Shown: positions 9,638-19,105 of the stretch, piece by piece
How the letters are laid out: each line of letters opens with the position of its first letter
Numbering within the stretch: the first letter of the stretch is position 1
Origin: Ruegeria_C sp041537925
Lineage (GTDB): Bacteria; Pseudomonadota; Alphaproteobacteria; Rhodobacterales; Rhodobacteraceae
Direction of reading: 5' to 3'
NCBI RefSeq assembly: GCF_041537925.1
Contig: NZ_JBGOSH010000001.1
Coordinates: 372,001-436,000, forward strand
Length of the DNA stretch: 64,000 nucleotides
Program-made: the position numbers and the translations under genes
Notes under the pieces: model-generated
Told to the model about the DNA's origin: nothing
Database searches by the model: none
The model's input: the letters and a program-made list of their open reading frames with translations, nothing else

Positions 9638-10642
9638 ATGCTGGGCTTTATGCGGTTCGTAGCCACCCGCGCGACAATGGCGCTGGTGACGCTGGTGATC
9701 GTTTCGCTGGTTGTTTTCTCGCTCATGGAACTGGTGCCCGGCGATTGCGCCGAGCGGTATCTGGCATTCAAGAACACCCAAGGCTCCGGTATCTCGGTTG
9801 CCGATATCGAGGCTGAACGCGTTCGGTTGGGCCTTGACCGTCCGTTCCTGGAGCGCTGGGCCAGTTGGCTGGTCAACGCCTTCCGCGGAGATTTCGGCGA
9901 TAGCTGCATCCTGCGACTCAACATCTCGCAGCTTCTGGGCGACAAGTTCTGGCTGAGCCTGTCGATCTGCCTGGCCTCGCTGGTGCTGGCCTATGCAATC
10001 GCCCTGCCGGTCGGCATCATCGCCGCCGCTTCGCATAACGCGGTCCTGAACAACGTCCTGCGCTTCGTCAGCTATCTGGGTCTGGCGATGCCGAACTTTT
10101 TGCTGGCGCTGATCATCATGCTGATCTCAACGGTCTATTTCGGCGATACTCTCACCGGGCTGTTCTCGGACCATTATCGAGACGCACCCTGGAGTTGGGG
10201 GAAATTCCTCGACATGCTCAGCCATGCCTGGCTACCGGTCTTCATTCTGGGCTGGTCGGCCACGGCCTTTGCGCTGCAGACGGTGCGGGCGTTGATGTCA
10301 GACGAAATCGGCAAACTATATGTCACCGCCGCCTCGGCGCGGGGGGTGCATGGGCGCAAGCTGCTGTGGCGATACCCGGCCCGGCATGCGCTGGGGCCCA
10401 TCATCAATTCACTCGGCTTCGACCTGAACCGCATCTTCAACGAATTGCCCATCGTGGCGCTGATCCTAACGCTGACCGAAGCGGGGTCGTTGCTGATCGA
10501 AGCGCTGGCCCGGTCCAACGACCAGCAGCTTGCCGGTGCCATCATCTTCATGCTGACCGCCTCGATCGTGACGCTGAATTTCGCAACTGACGTGCTGCTC
10601 GCGGTTCTCGACCCGCGCGTCCGCAAGAGCATCATCCGGTGA
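9638..10642 (+). CDS. ABC transporter permease, DppB/OppB type
   Basis: Inner-membrane permease of 334 residues. It opens with the DppB-type N-terminal helix (FVATRATMALVTLVIVSLVVFSL followed by MELVPGD) and has about six membrane segments. The EAA loop lies near residues 225-245 (YVTAASARGVHGRKLLW). A 125-bp leader containing the stem-loop separates it from the binding-protein gene. Its stop overlaps the next permease start (GTGA), indicating translational coupling. Confidence 0.93.
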   Translation: MLGFMRFVATRATMALVTLVIVSLVVFSLMELVPGDCAERYLAFKNTQGSGISVADIEAERVRLGLDRPFLERWASWLVNAFRGDFGDSCILRLNISQLLGDKFWLSLSICLASLVLAYAIALPVGIIAAASHNAVLNNVLRFVSYLGLAMPNFLLALIIMLISTVYFGDTLTGLFSDHYRDAPWSWGKFLDMLSHAWLPVFILGWSATAFALQTVRALMSDEIGKLYVTAASARGVHGRKLLWRYPARHALGPIINSLGFDLNRIFNELPIVALILTLTEAGSLLIEALARSNDQQLAGAIIFMLTASIVTLNFATDVLLAVLDPRVRKSIIR

Positions 10643-11796
10643 GCGACATGACAACTGAAACCACAAACCCCGCCACCGATAGCGACCAGAAGGCCAAAGA
10701 GGCCTATTTCACCGCCTCGCAAGGCCAGTTGATCTGGGCGCGGTTCAAGAAACAGCGCAGCGCGATGATCGCCGCCTGGGTGCTGATCGGGCTGCTGCTC
10801 TCGGGGATCTTCGCCTCGTTCCTGTCGCCCTACGACCCGACGGTTGCGGGACGCGACAAGGATTATCTGAACGGTGCGCCGCAGCTGCCGCAATTCTGCG
10901 ATGGCAATGGCTGCTCGTTGCGGCCCTTCATTCACCCGGTCGAGCGCGAGCGCTCGCTGGCGACTAACTTCCGCTGGGTGACCAAGGTGAACGAGGACAA
11001 ACGTGTCTATTTCACCTTCATGCCCAAGGGCTGGGACTATAAGCTCTTCGGCCTGATCCCGATGGACCGGCATCTGTTCGGGGTCGAAGAGGGCTACGTG
11101 CACCTGTTCGGAACCGATGCCACCGGCAAGGACATCTTTTCGCGTACGCTGCATGCGATCTGGACCTCGATGCAGGTAGGCACGATCGGCGTGGTCATCG
11201 CCTTTGTGCTGGCGCTGATCATCGGCGGCATTTCGGGCTATTACGGCGGCTGGATCGACAGTTTCATACAGATGATCACCGATGCGGTCCGAACGGTGCC
11301 CGCCATTCCGCTGTTCATGGCCATCGCCGCTTTCATCCCGCAGGAATGGTCGGCCGAGACGCGGTTCTTCATCATATCCATGATCCTGGGACTGATCGGA
11401 TGGCCCACCCTGGCGCGACGGGTCCGAACCCATCTGCTGACCGAGCGCAATCAGGAATATGTGCTGGCCGCGCAGCTCTGCGGTGCCTCGCCCGGCCATG
11501 TGATCCGACGTCACCTGTTGCCCAGCTTCACCAGCTATATCATCGTCGATCTGGTGATCTCGTTTCCCTACATGGTGCTCAGCGAAACCGCGCTCAGCTT
11601 TATTGGTCTGGGTCTGAAGGATCCGGTCAACTCGCTGGGCGTCATGCTGCAAAGCGTGACCTCGGCGGATGTGCTGCTGAACTACCAGTGGTATTTCATC
11701 CCCGTCATCTTCTTCATCGCGCTTGTGATGGCCTTCGTCTTTGTCGGCGACGGGCTCCGCGACGCCGCTGACCCCTATTCGGATAGCCACAAATGA
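10639..11796 (+). CDS. ABC transporter permease, DppC/OppC type with large periplasmic insert
   Basis: Second permease, 385 residues, against roughly 300 for DppC. After the first helix (near 35-55) there is an insert of about 100 residues with a Cys pair (FCDGNGCS) before the usual HLFGTDATGKDIFSR motif. The EAA loop YVLAAQLCGASPGHVIRRH lies near 275. GTG 10639 in a GTGA overlap is chosen; ATG 10648 is an alternative. The insert and the long binding protein probably belong together functionally. Confidence 0.92.
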   Translation: MSDMTTETTNPATDSDQKAKEAYFTASQGQLIWARFKKQRSAMIAAWVLIGLLLSGIFASFLSPYDPTVAGRDKDYLNGAPQLPQFCDGNGCSLRPFIHPVERERSLATNFRWVTKVNEDKRVYFTFMPKGWDYKLFGLIPMDRHLFGVEEGYVHLFGTDATGKDIFSRTLHAIWTSMQVGTIGVVIAFVLALIIGGISGYYGGWIDSFIQMITDAVRTVPAIPLFMAIAAFIPQEWSAETRFFIISMILGLIGWPTLARRVRTHLLTERNQEYVLAAQLCGASPGHVIRRHLLPSFTSYIIVDLVISFPYMVLSETALSFIGLGLKDPVNSLGVMLQSVTSADVLLNYQWYFIPVIFFIALVMAFVFVGDGLRDAADPYSDSHK

Positions 11797-12803
11797 GTTC
11801 CCTGATCGATGTCGAAAATCTGACGCTGCAATTCCGCACCGATGAGGGGCTGGTGACCGCGGTGGATGATGTGAGCTTTTCGCTGGCCAAGGGCGAGGTG
11901 ATCGGGCTGGTGGGCGAAAGCGGGTCCGGCAAGTCGGTGACCGCCAAGTCGCTGATGCACCTGAATGCCCGCAACGCGGTCTATGCCCCGCAAAGCAAGA
12001 TCACACTGCACACCGATGCCGGAGAGGTCGACGTGCTGTCGCTGCGCACCGCGCGCGAGTTGAACGTGGTGCGCGGCGGTGCGATCAGCATGATCTTTCA
12101 GGAACCGATGGCCTCGTTCGCGCCGGCCATCACGATCGGCAGCCAGATGATCGAACAGCTGCAGCTGCATGGCGACATGTCCAAGGCGCGGGCCAAGGAG
12201 ATCTCGGTCGAGATGCTGGACCGCGTCGGCATCTCGGACCCGCATAAGCGTATCGACCAGTTCGCCTTCGAGCTTTCGGGCGGCATGCGGCAACGGGCGA
12301 TGATCGCGATGGCGCTGTCGACGCAGCCCAAACTACTGATCGCGGACGAGCCGACAACGGCGCTGGACGTGACCATCCAGGCCCAGGTGATCGACCTGAT
12401 GAAAGATCTGGTCAACGAATTCCACATGGGCATCATCTTCATCACCCATGATCTGGGCGTGGTGGCACAAACCGCCGACAAGGTCTGCGTCATGTATCTG
12501 GGCCGCATTGTCGAGGAAGGCCCGGTACGCGAAGTGATCCGCCACCCAAAGCATCCCTACACGCGCGGCCTGATCCACGCCCTGCCCCGGCTTGACGATC
12601 TGGAAGCGCCGCTGACGCCGGTGCCCGGTGACATCCCATCGCCGTTGGAGCGGCCTCCGGGTTGCGTGTTTCACACCCGCTGTCAGGAAATCCTGGGCGA
12701 TGTCTGCAAAACCGCGCTGCCCCATGACACGCAATTGGATGCAACGCACCGGGTGGCATGCCACCTGCATGACACGCAGGACAAGAAGGAGGCCGGCGCA
12801 TGA
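11793..12803 (+). CDS. ABC transporter ATP-binding protein, DppD/OppD type
   Basis: ATPase of 336 residues: Walker A GESGSGKSVTAKS, signature ELSGGMRQRAMIAMAL, Walker B LLIADEPTTALDVT, and the C-terminal oligopeptide-transporter extension with a cysteine cluster (CVFHTRCQEILGDVC) typical of OppD/DppD Fe-S-like tails. ATGA overlap with the upstream permease and 4-bp overlap with the next ATPase. Confidence 0.95.
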   Translation: MSSLIDVENLTLQFRTDEGLVTAVDDVSFSLAKGEVIGLVGESGSGKSVTAKSLMHLNARNAVYAPQSKITLHTDAGEVDVLSLRTARELNVVRGGAISMIFQEPMASFAPAITIGSQMIEQLQLHGDMSKARAKEISVEMLDRVGISDPHKRIDQFAFELSGGMRQRAMIAMALSTQPKLLIADEPTTALDVTIQAQVIDLMKDLVNEFHMGIIFITHDLGVVAQTADKVCVMYLGRIVEEGPVREVIRHPKHPYTRGLIHALPRLDDLEAPLTPVPGDIPSPLERPPGCVFHTRCQEILGDVCKTALPHDTQLDATHRVACHLHDTQDKKEAGA

Positions 12804-13804
12804 GCAACGATATCCTGATCTCGGCCGACCGGCTGACCGTTGGCTACCCGCTTGGCGGCAGCATTCTGCGCAAATCGGTGCTGAAGGCGGTGAACGAGGT
12901 TTCGGTCCATATTGAACGCGGCTCGTTCTTTGGTCTGGTGGGCGAAAGTGGGTCGGGCAAGACGACGCTGGGCCGCGCGCTGCTCAAGGCGGCACCAATC
13001 ACCGGCGGCAGCGCCACCTATCGCGATGACGAAGTCCAGTATGATCTGGCCACGCTCGACGGGGCCGAGTTGAAGGATTACCGCAAGCGCGCGCAGCTGA
13101 TCTTTCAGGACCCTTACGCGGCCCTGTCCCCGCGGATGACGGTGCGCGACATCATCGCCGAACCGCTCGAAGTCATGGGCCTGACCGCGTCGCGCCAGGA
13201 AACCGACGAACGCGTGCGCGAGATTGCGGCAAGATGCCGGTTGAACCTGGAACATCTGCGCCGCTTTCCGCATGCCTTTTCGGGCGGGCAGCGGCAGCGG
13301 ATCTCTATCGCGCGGGCGCTGGTCTCAGGGCCGAAATTCGTGGTCGCCGACGAAAGCGTGGCGGCACTGGACGTGTCTATTCAGGCCGACGTGCTGAACC
13401 TGCTCAAAGATCTTCAGTCCGAATTGGGCCTGACCTTCATGTTCATCAGCCACGACCTGTCCGTGGTCGCCCATACCTGCGACCATGTGGCGGTGATGTA
13501 TCTGGGTCGGCTGGTGGAAACCGCACCGACGCGCAAACTCTTTGCAATGCCCCGGCACCCCTATACCCGCGCGCTGTTTTCAGCGATCCCGTCGCTTGAC
13601 CCCGATGATCACGGTACGGCGCAGAAGCTTGAGGGCGAGATTCCCTCGCCCCTGAATCAGCCGACCGGCTGCAAGTTCCATACCCGCTGCCCCAACGCCA
13701 TCGACCGCTGCAAGTCCGAAGAACCGCAACTGGAGGATCCCGGCGACGGTCACGAAGTGTCCTGCCACCGCTGGCGCGAGTTGCTGGAGGCAGTTCCCGT
13801 ATAA
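12800..13804 (+). CDS. ABC transporter ATP-binding protein, DppF/OppF type
   Basis: Partner ATPase of 334 residues: Walker A GESGSGKTTLGR, Q-loop LIFQDPYAALSPRMTV, signature AFSGGQRQRISIARAL, Walker B VVADESVAALDVS, and C-terminal CKFHTRCPNAIDRCKSEEP. The ESVAALD sequence replaces the usual EPVSALD proline, which is also seen in natural homologues. Last gene of the importer operon. Confidence 0.95.
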   Translation: MSNDILISADRLTVGYPLGGSILRKSVLKAVNEVSVHIERGSFFGLVGESGSGKTTLGRALLKAAPITGGSATYRDDEVQYDLATLDGAELKDYRKRAQLIFQDPYAALSPRMTVRDIIAEPLEVMGLTASRQETDERVREIAARCRLNLEHLRRFPHAFSGGQRQRISIARALVSGPKFVVADESVAALDVSIQADVLNLLKDLQSELGLTFMFISHDLSVVAHTCDHVAVMYLGRLVETAPTRKLFAMPRHPYTRALFSAIPSLDPDDHGTAQKLEGEIPSPLNQPTGCKFHTRCPNAIDRCKSEEPQLEDPGDGHEVSCHRWRELLEAVPV

Positions 13805-13834
13805 GCGGCATTTGCTAAAACAGGTACGACCGCG

Positions 13835-13860
13835 CGGCCTCGAAAGTTTTTTTGAGGCCG
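13835..13860 (+). terminator. Possible terminator of the ABC operon
   Basis: Bases 13835-13845 pair with 13850-13860 (11 bp with one G-T pair, GTTT loop) 30 bp after the last ATPase stop. The T run lies inside the hairpin rather than after it, so this is only a moderate terminator. Confidence 0.45.
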
Positions 13861-13886
13861 GGTCGGAGTTCTGGCTAAGTTTCAAA

Positions 13887-13914
13887 TACCTGTCACATGA
13901 CCACCTTACAGGTA
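13887..13914. promoter_or_regulatory. Inverted repeat upstream of phoX (candidate operator)
   Basis: TACCTGT (13887-13893) and ACAGGTA (13908-13914) form a perfect 7-bp inverted repeat with 14 bases between, 26 bp before the phoX start. One arm followed by CAC gives CTGTCAC, which matches one half of a PhoB box, but the second direct half is not convincing. Confidence 0.4.
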
Positions 13915-13940
13915 CAAGATATCAAGCTATGGAGCCAGAT

Positions 13941-15833
13941 ATGACCAAGATCGACCCGACCCAACTTTCTGCAGACGACTGGGACGAGGTGAACTTTCCC
14001 CGCCCCGAGGCAAACGATTTCGACCGCGTCGTCGAATGCGCGATCTCGCGCCGGGGTTTTCTGGGCGGTGTGTTGGCTTTTGGCTCTGGCGCGGCAGCGA
14101 TGGGGGCCGGATTGATGTCCTCGACTTCGGCGCAGGCGCAAAATGCATCGCGGTTTGCCTTCACGCCAATAGCGATACAAACCGACAACAGCGTACACGT
14201 GCCCGAGGGCTATAGCTGGAAAGTTGTCGCACGCTGGGGTGATCCGCTGTTCTCGGATGCGGATGGCTATGACATCACCGATGGCGGGGTCGTCGAGAAA
14301 TCCGACCGTATCTTTGGTGAAAACACCGACGGCATGTTCACCTTCGATCACAATGGTCACCAGCTGATCGCGATCAACCATGAATATCCCAATACCAAGA
14401 TCAACCTGCCCGCCGCGCAGGAGCGCAAGCCTGTCAGCGCCGACGATGTGCGCAAGCTGCAGAACCTCCAGGGCGTCACGGTCATGGAGATCACCGAAAC
14501 GCCCGAAGGCTGGACCGTGGTCAAGGACAGCCCCTTCAACCGCCGCATCCATCACAACACACCGATGAAGATCGTTGGCCCCGCCGCCGGTCACGACCTG
14601 CTCAAGACCGAGGCCGACCCAACTGGCACCACCTCGCTGGGCACGATGAACAATTGCGGCGCGGGCAAGACACCATGGGGGACCTATCTGACCTGCGAAG
14701 AGAATTTTAACGGGTATTTCGGTTCGACCGATGAGGCGGCCAGTTATGACCAGACGGTCGCTGACGGCTTCAAGCGGTATGGCGTGAAGGCAGAGAGCTG
14801 GAACGGCTATGAAGCGTTCGATCCGCGCTTTGACACGTCCAAGACCCCCAATGAGCCGCACCGCGTCGGCTGGATTGTCGAGATCGACCCGACCGATCCT
14901 GAAAGCACCCCGGTCAAACACACCGGGCTGGGCCGGTTCAAGCATGAGAATGCCGCCGTTGCGATCGCACCCGATGGTCGGGTCGTGGTCTATATGGGTG
15001 ACGATGAACGGGGCGAATACCTGTACAAATTCGTCTCGAACGGGGTCTATCAACCGGGCGGCCCGACCGAAAATTTGTTTAATTTCGGAACGCTTTACGC
15101 GGCGAAGTTCAACGATGACCAGACCGGCGAGTGGCTGGCACTCACGCCTGAGAGCACCGGGATGGAGCCTGCCGATATCGCGATCTTCACCCGCATGGCT
15201 GCGTCCAAGGTAGGCGGCACCACCATGGACCGTCCCGAATGGGTCGCAACAAGCCCGGTCGCGGTTGAAGCCTATGCTTGCCTGACCAACAACAAGAACC
15301 GCGGTGTGAAGCCCAATGCAGGCGGCGACGATACCTCGGCCAATCCGGTGAACCCGCGTGAGACAAACCATTATGGCCAGATTGTGCGTTGGCGTCCGGC
15401 AAATGACGACCATGCCGCCGACGGGTTCGATTGGGACCTCTATGTGATGGCGGGCAACCCGACCGTGCATAACGACGCCTATGCCGGGTCCGCAAACGTG
15501 AACGAAGGCAACCTGTTCAACTCGCCTGACGGCATGGCCATCGACTCGACCGGACTGGTCTGGATCCAGACCGACGGCGACGACGGAAACGAGGGCGATT
15601 TCGTGGGCAACGGCAACAACCAGATGCTGGTCGGCGACCCGGTGACGGGCGAGATCGTGCGCTTTCTGACCGGCCCGAGCGGCTGCGAGGTCACTGGCCT
15701 GACCTGGTCGGACGACCTGCGCACAATGTTCGTTGGCATCCAGCACCCCGGTGGCACCTGGCCCGATGGCGAAGGCTTGCCGCGCTCGTCGATCATTGCG
15801 GTCAAGCGCGACGATAACGGCATCCTCGGCTGA
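13941..15833 (+). CDS. phoX: PhoX-family (DUF839) secreted alkaline phosphatase
   Basis: Phosphatase of 630 residues, the length expected for PhoX. The N-terminus carries a Tat signal, SRRGFLGGVLAFGSGAAAMGAG, ending near SAQA, which fits export of a folded Ca/Fe-dependent enzyme. Recognisable segments are AINHEYPNT, NNCGAGKTPWGTYLTCEEN, GRFKHENAAVAI, and SPDGMAIDSTGLVWIQTDGDDGNEGDF near the end. ATG 13941 is chosen because GGAG at 13931-13934 is 6 bp upstream; ATG 13929 is in frame but lacks a site. It would release phosphate from organic esters in the periplasm. A strong terminator follows, so it is monocistronic. Confidence 0.93.
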   Translation: MTKIDPTQLSADDWDEVNFPRPEANDFDRVVECAISRRGFLGGVLAFGSGAAAMGAGLMSSTSAQAQNASRFAFTPIAIQTDNSVHVPEGYSWKVVARWGDPLFSDADGYDITDGGVVEKSDRIFGENTDGMFTFDHNGHQLIAINHEYPNTKINLPAAQERKPVSADDVRKLQNLQGVTVMEITETPEGWTVVKDSPFNRRIHHNTPMKIVGPAAGHDLLKTEADPTGTTSLGTMNNCGAGKTPWGTYLTCEENFNGYFGSTDEAASYDQTVADGFKRYGVKAESWNGYEAFDPRFDTSKTPNEPHRVGWIVEIDPTDPESTPVKHTGLGRFKHENAAVAIAPDGRVVVYMGDDERGEYLYKFVSNGVYQPGGPTENLFNFGTLYAAKFNDDQTGEWLALTPESTGMEPADIAIFTRMAASKVGGTTMDRPEWVATSPVAVEAYACLTNNKNRGVKPNAGGDDTSANPVNPRETNHYGQIVRWRPANDDHAADGFDWDLYVMAGNPTVHNDAYAGSANVNEGNLFNSPDGMAIDSTGLVWIQTDGDDGNEGDFVGNGNNQMLVGDPVTGEIVRFLTGPSGCEVTGLTWSDDLRTMFVGIQHPGGTWPDGEGLPRSSIIAVKRDDNGILG

Positions 15834-15856
15834 TCCTGACTCGCACAACAGACAGG

Positions 15857-15891
15857 ACAGCGCCGCCTCACGGGGCGGCGCTGTTGCTTTT
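15857..15891 (+). terminator. Rho-independent terminator of phoX
   Basis: A perfect 11-bp GC-rich stem (15857-15867 with 15874-15884), a 6-base loop and the T-rich tail TGCTTTT, 23 bp after the phoX stop. Confidence 0.88.
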
Positions 15892-16037
15892 GAGAGGTCG
15901 CCAAGGGCACGAAACGTGTTCTTTTACGTTTTCATTTGTTGGAACTTTGTCTTTGCCCGGCCCAACAGACCTGTATGCTCCACCAGAGCAGAACCGGGCT
16001 GCGCCAATGCAAGCCGGGAATGAGGATCGACCCGCAT

Positions 16038-18659
16038 ATGACCGCCGAACAGGACACCGCCGACAACGAACAGGACAAGGAACCGTCTGCCCCGGCCGAG
16101 TTACTGACCAAATTGCTGCATCATCCGCTGACAAAGATTGTGCTTCCGATTCTTGTCACGGGCATTGCGCTCTTTGCGCTGCATGACCTGTCAGCGCGGG
16201 TGTCCTGGTCGGATGTGAAATCGGATATCAGCGATACTCCCTGGCGGATCTTCCTTGCGGCCATTGGCTGGACAGCGGTCAGCTATTTCAGCCTGTCTTT
16301 TTATGACATCTTCGCGGTGCGCAGCGTAGCTGACGGCAAGGTCCCTGCGCATATTGCGGGCATGGCTGGGGCCAGCGGTTACGCGGTTTCGAACTTTCTG
16401 GGCTTTTCCTATGTCACCGGCACTGCGGTACGCTACCGCATCTATGCTTCTCTGGGGCTGGATCTGGAGCGGGTGGCCGGTGTCATCGCCACCTCCTGGG
16501 TGGCGTTCTGGATGGGGCTCACGCTGATCTTCGGCGGGCTCATGGCCCTGCATCCGCAGGGTCTGTCGACGGTGATCCCGCTGAACAACACGACCGAGAC
16601 GCTGATCGGTGCGGTACTGCTCTGCGGGCTATTGTCGCTTTTTGCCTGGCTCGCACTGGGCGCGCGGCGGCTGGCCGTGGCTGGGTTCGGGTTTGACCTG
16701 CCCAGTTTCCGCCTGGCCCTGCTGCTGACGTTGGCGGCCATTGGCGACATATTAGGCGTAACCATGACGCTCTATGTGCTGATGCCCAGCGATCTGGCGG
16801 TTGGCTTTCCCTTCTTCTTCACCGTGGTCATTGCCGCCATCGCACTGGGTGTGCTGAGCCATGCCCCCGGCGGGCTTGGGGTCTTTGAGGCGACGGTCAT
16901 TGCCGGGCTTGGCGCGGCGGGCCGTTCCGATGTGCTGGCCGCGCTGGTGCTGTACCGGCTGATCTACACGTTGATGCCCTTTGCCGTCGCCTGTTGCGGC
17001 ATCGCGCTGGTCTGGACCGTGGCGCGGCGGCGGGCCGTCGGCTCGGCGGCAACCGTCGCCTATCGTATCGTCAAACCCATCGTCCCCATTGCGGCGGCGG
17101 CGGTGACCATGTTCGCGGGTATCATCCTGCTGGTGTCGGGCACCCTGCCCGCCGACAATGAAAGCATGCGCATCCTGCGCTCGATTCTGCCGCTGTCGCT
17201 GATTGAGGCCTCGCATCTGATCGGCAGCATCACCGGGCTGTTGCTGATCCTGATTTCGCGCGGGCTTTACCGCAAACTCTACCGGGCCTGGATGGTGGCG
17301 ATGATCCTGATGGGCGTCGGCTTTGTCGCCTCCCTCAGCAAGGGGCTGGACGTGCGTGAGGCGATCAGCATGCTGCTGACCATCGGCTTTCTGGGCCTGT
17401 TCCGGGGGGCGTTTTATCGCGTGGCCGGTGCCTCGATCTTCCGGCTGAACGTGCCGTGGTTTGTCAGCATCGTGGCCCTGCTGGCGGCGGTGTTCTGGGT
17501 TGGCCTCTTTGCCTATTCCCATGTCGAATACCAAAGCGATCTGTGGTGGGATTTTGCCTGGAATGCTGACGCCTCGCGGTTCCTGCGCTCCAGCCTTGTG
17601 GTGGCGCTGATCCTAGCGGCCATTGCGCTGAACTCGCTGCTCAGCCAGCGGATGCCGGATCAGCGCAGCTTCGAGGTGCCGCAGGTGGTGCATGATCTGG
17701 CCATGGGCAGCGAGGATACCGAAGCGCTGATCTGCCTGACGGGTGATAAACAATTCCTGATCGCCGAGAATGAAAGCGCCTTTCTGGCCTATGCCGATAC
17801 CGGCGCATCGCTGATCAGCAAGGGCGAACCGGTGGGTGACGAAGAAGCCGGCAAGCAGCTGATCTGGCAGTTGCGCGAAAAGGCCGACAAGGAAGGCAAA
17901 CGCTGCGCCTTCTACAGCGTCTCGCCGCGCTACCTGCCGACCTTCCTTGATCTGGGCCTGTCGATCCTGAAGATCGGCGAGGTCGCGCGCGCCGATCTGA
18001 CCGGCTTCACGCTGGACGGCAAGCCCAAGAAAGGCTTCCGCCAGGCCCGCAATCGGGCCGAGCGCGAGGGGTATGAGTTCGATATCATTGCAAAGGAAGA
18101 CCTTGCCCCCGCCCTGCCCGAGCTCAAAGCCGTCTCGGATCTGTGGCTGGCTAACAAACAGGGCGAAGAGAAAGGCTTCTCACTGGGTGGGTTCAGCGAG
18201 GCGTATCTGCTGAACTTCGATCATGCGGTGCTGCGCGAGGGCGAGAGCGGCAAGATCGTGGCCTTTGCCAACCTGTTCCAGGGTGCCAACAAGAGCGAGT
18301 TGTCGCTCGACCTGATGCGCTATGACCCTGACAGCGCCAGCTTTATCATGGATGCACTCTTTGCCGAGATGATGCTATGGGGGGCACAACAGGGGTTTCA
18401 CTGGTTCTCACTGGGCGCGGCGCCCTTCTCCGGGATCGAGAACCGCCAGCTTGCCTCGCTGTGGAACCGGATCGGCGGCTTTGTCTATGAGCATGGCGAG
18501 CAGTTCTATCATTTCGAGGGGCTGCGCACCTTCAAGCAGAAATTCGACCCGGTCTGGAGCCCGAACTATCTGGCCAGCCCCGGCGGTCTGGCAGCACCCC
18601 GCATCCTTTATGAGATCAACGTGCTGGTCTCGGGTGGGTTGCGGGGCCTGACGAAATAG
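16038..18659 (+). CDS. mprF: Bifunctional aminoacyl-phosphatidylglycerol synthetase/flippase, MprF/LpiA type
   Basis: Integral membrane protein of 873 residues. Roughly residues 30-540 form the hydrophobic flippase half (SHAPGGLGVFEATVIAGLG is characteristic). Residues 550-870 form the soluble DUF2156/GNAT-like synthase that moves an amino acid from aminoacyl-tRNA to phosphatidylglycerol (KKGFRQARNRAEREGYEF; FSLGAAPFSGIENR). The product lowers surface charge and protects against cationic peptides and acid. Whether lysine or alanine is used cannot be told. ATG 16038 gives a normal N-terminus; ATG 16020 is an alternative. The DUF202 gene follows 12 bp later, so co-transcription is likely. Confidence 0.93.
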   Translation: MTAEQDTADNEQDKEPSAPAELLTKLLHHPLTKIVLPILVTGIALFALHDLSARVSWSDVKSDISDTPWRIFLAAIGWTAVSYFSLSFYDIFAVRSVADGKVPAHIAGMAGASGYAVSNFLGFSYVTGTAVRYRIYASLGLDLERVAGVIATSWVAFWMGLTLIFGGLMALHPQGLSTVIPLNNTTETLIGAVLLCGLLSLFAWLALGARRLAVAGFGFDLPSFRLALLLTLAAIGDILGVTMTLYVLMPSDLAVGFPFFFTVVIAAIALGVLSHAPGGLGVFEATVIAGLGAAGRSDVLAALVLYRLIYTLMPFAVACCGIALVWTVARRRAVGSAATVAYRIVKPIVPIAAAAVTMFAGIILLVSGTLPADNESMRILRSILPLSLIEASHLIGSITGLLLILISRGLYRKLYRAWMVAMILMGVGFVASLSKGLDVREAISMLLTIGFLGLFRGAFYRVAGASIFRLNVPWFVSIVALLAAVFWVGLFAYSHVEYQSDLWWDFAWNADASRFLRSSLVVALILAAIALNSLLSQRMPDQRSFEVPQVVHDLAMGSEDTEALICLTGDKQFLIAENESAFLAYADTGASLISKGEPVGDEEAGKQLIWQLREKADKEGKRCAFYSVSPRYLPTFLDLGLSILKIGEVARADLTGFTLDGKPKKGFRQARNRAEREGYEFDIIAKEDLAPALPELKAVSDLWLANKQGEEKGFSLGGFSEAYLLNFDHAVLREGESGKIVAFANLFQGANKSELSLDLMRYDPDSASFIMDALFAEMMLWGAQQGFHWFSLGAAPFSGIENRQLASLWNRIGGFVYEHGEQFYHFEGLRTFKQKFDPVWSPNYLASPGGLAAPRILYEINVLVSGGLRGLTK

Positions 18660-18671
18660 GAGCGTGTGTCG

Positions 18672-18992
18672 ATGATCGACAGCTATCGTGAACATGCCTC
18701 GAACGAGCGGACCTTTCTGGCATGGGTCCGTACGGTGATCGCCATTATCGGCTTTGGACTGGTGGCGACGCGGTTCAACGATCAGGCCACAACATACTGG
18801 ACCGAAGTGCTGATGATGGGGGCCGGTGCGCTGGTTCTTATGCTCGCTTACATCCGCATGCGCCGCATGCACCGCCGGATCGCCAGCAAAAAGCCCACCG
18901 ACGATTACGAAGATTCCGCCGACGTCTTCCTGCTGGTTTTGGTGGCGTCGCTCTTTACCCTGCTGGGGGCGTTTGTGATGCACGTTTATTGA
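18672..18992 (+). CDS. DUF202 (YidH-like) small membrane protein
   Basis: Small protein of 106 residues with three predicted membrane segments (about 20-40, 48-65 and 85-105). It opens with the DUF202 signature ASNERTFLAWVRTVIAIIGFG. ATG 18672 is selected because AGGAG at 18658-18662 is 9 bp upstream; the in-frame GTG 18666 is too close. It follows mprF directly. The family function is unknown; in-operon placement suggests an envelope role. Confidence 0.88.
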   Translation: MIDSYREHASNERTFLAWVRTVIAIIGFGLVATRFNDQATTYWTEVLMMGAGALVLMLAYIRMRRMHRRIASKKPTDDYEDSADVFLLVLVASLFTLLGAFVMHVY

Positions 18993-19105
18993 CTATCATT
19001 CGCCGACAGAAGCGGTCCCTTGGCGACGCGAGTTATTTGATGGCATCGCGGACAGACCTGTAGTTGCGAAAAGCGTTCTCAACGTCGGTTCTTGCAGAAT
19101 TCTGA

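Noticed and set aside
7477..13804. Naming the importer dppABCDF
   Set aside because: The binding protein and second permease are much longer than Dpp components, so the substrate cannot be assumed to be dipeptides.
13887..13914. PhoB box upstream of phoX
   Set aside because: Only one half (CTGTCAC) matches; the second direct repeat at the right spacing matches about 3 of 7 bases. Reported as an inverted repeat instead.
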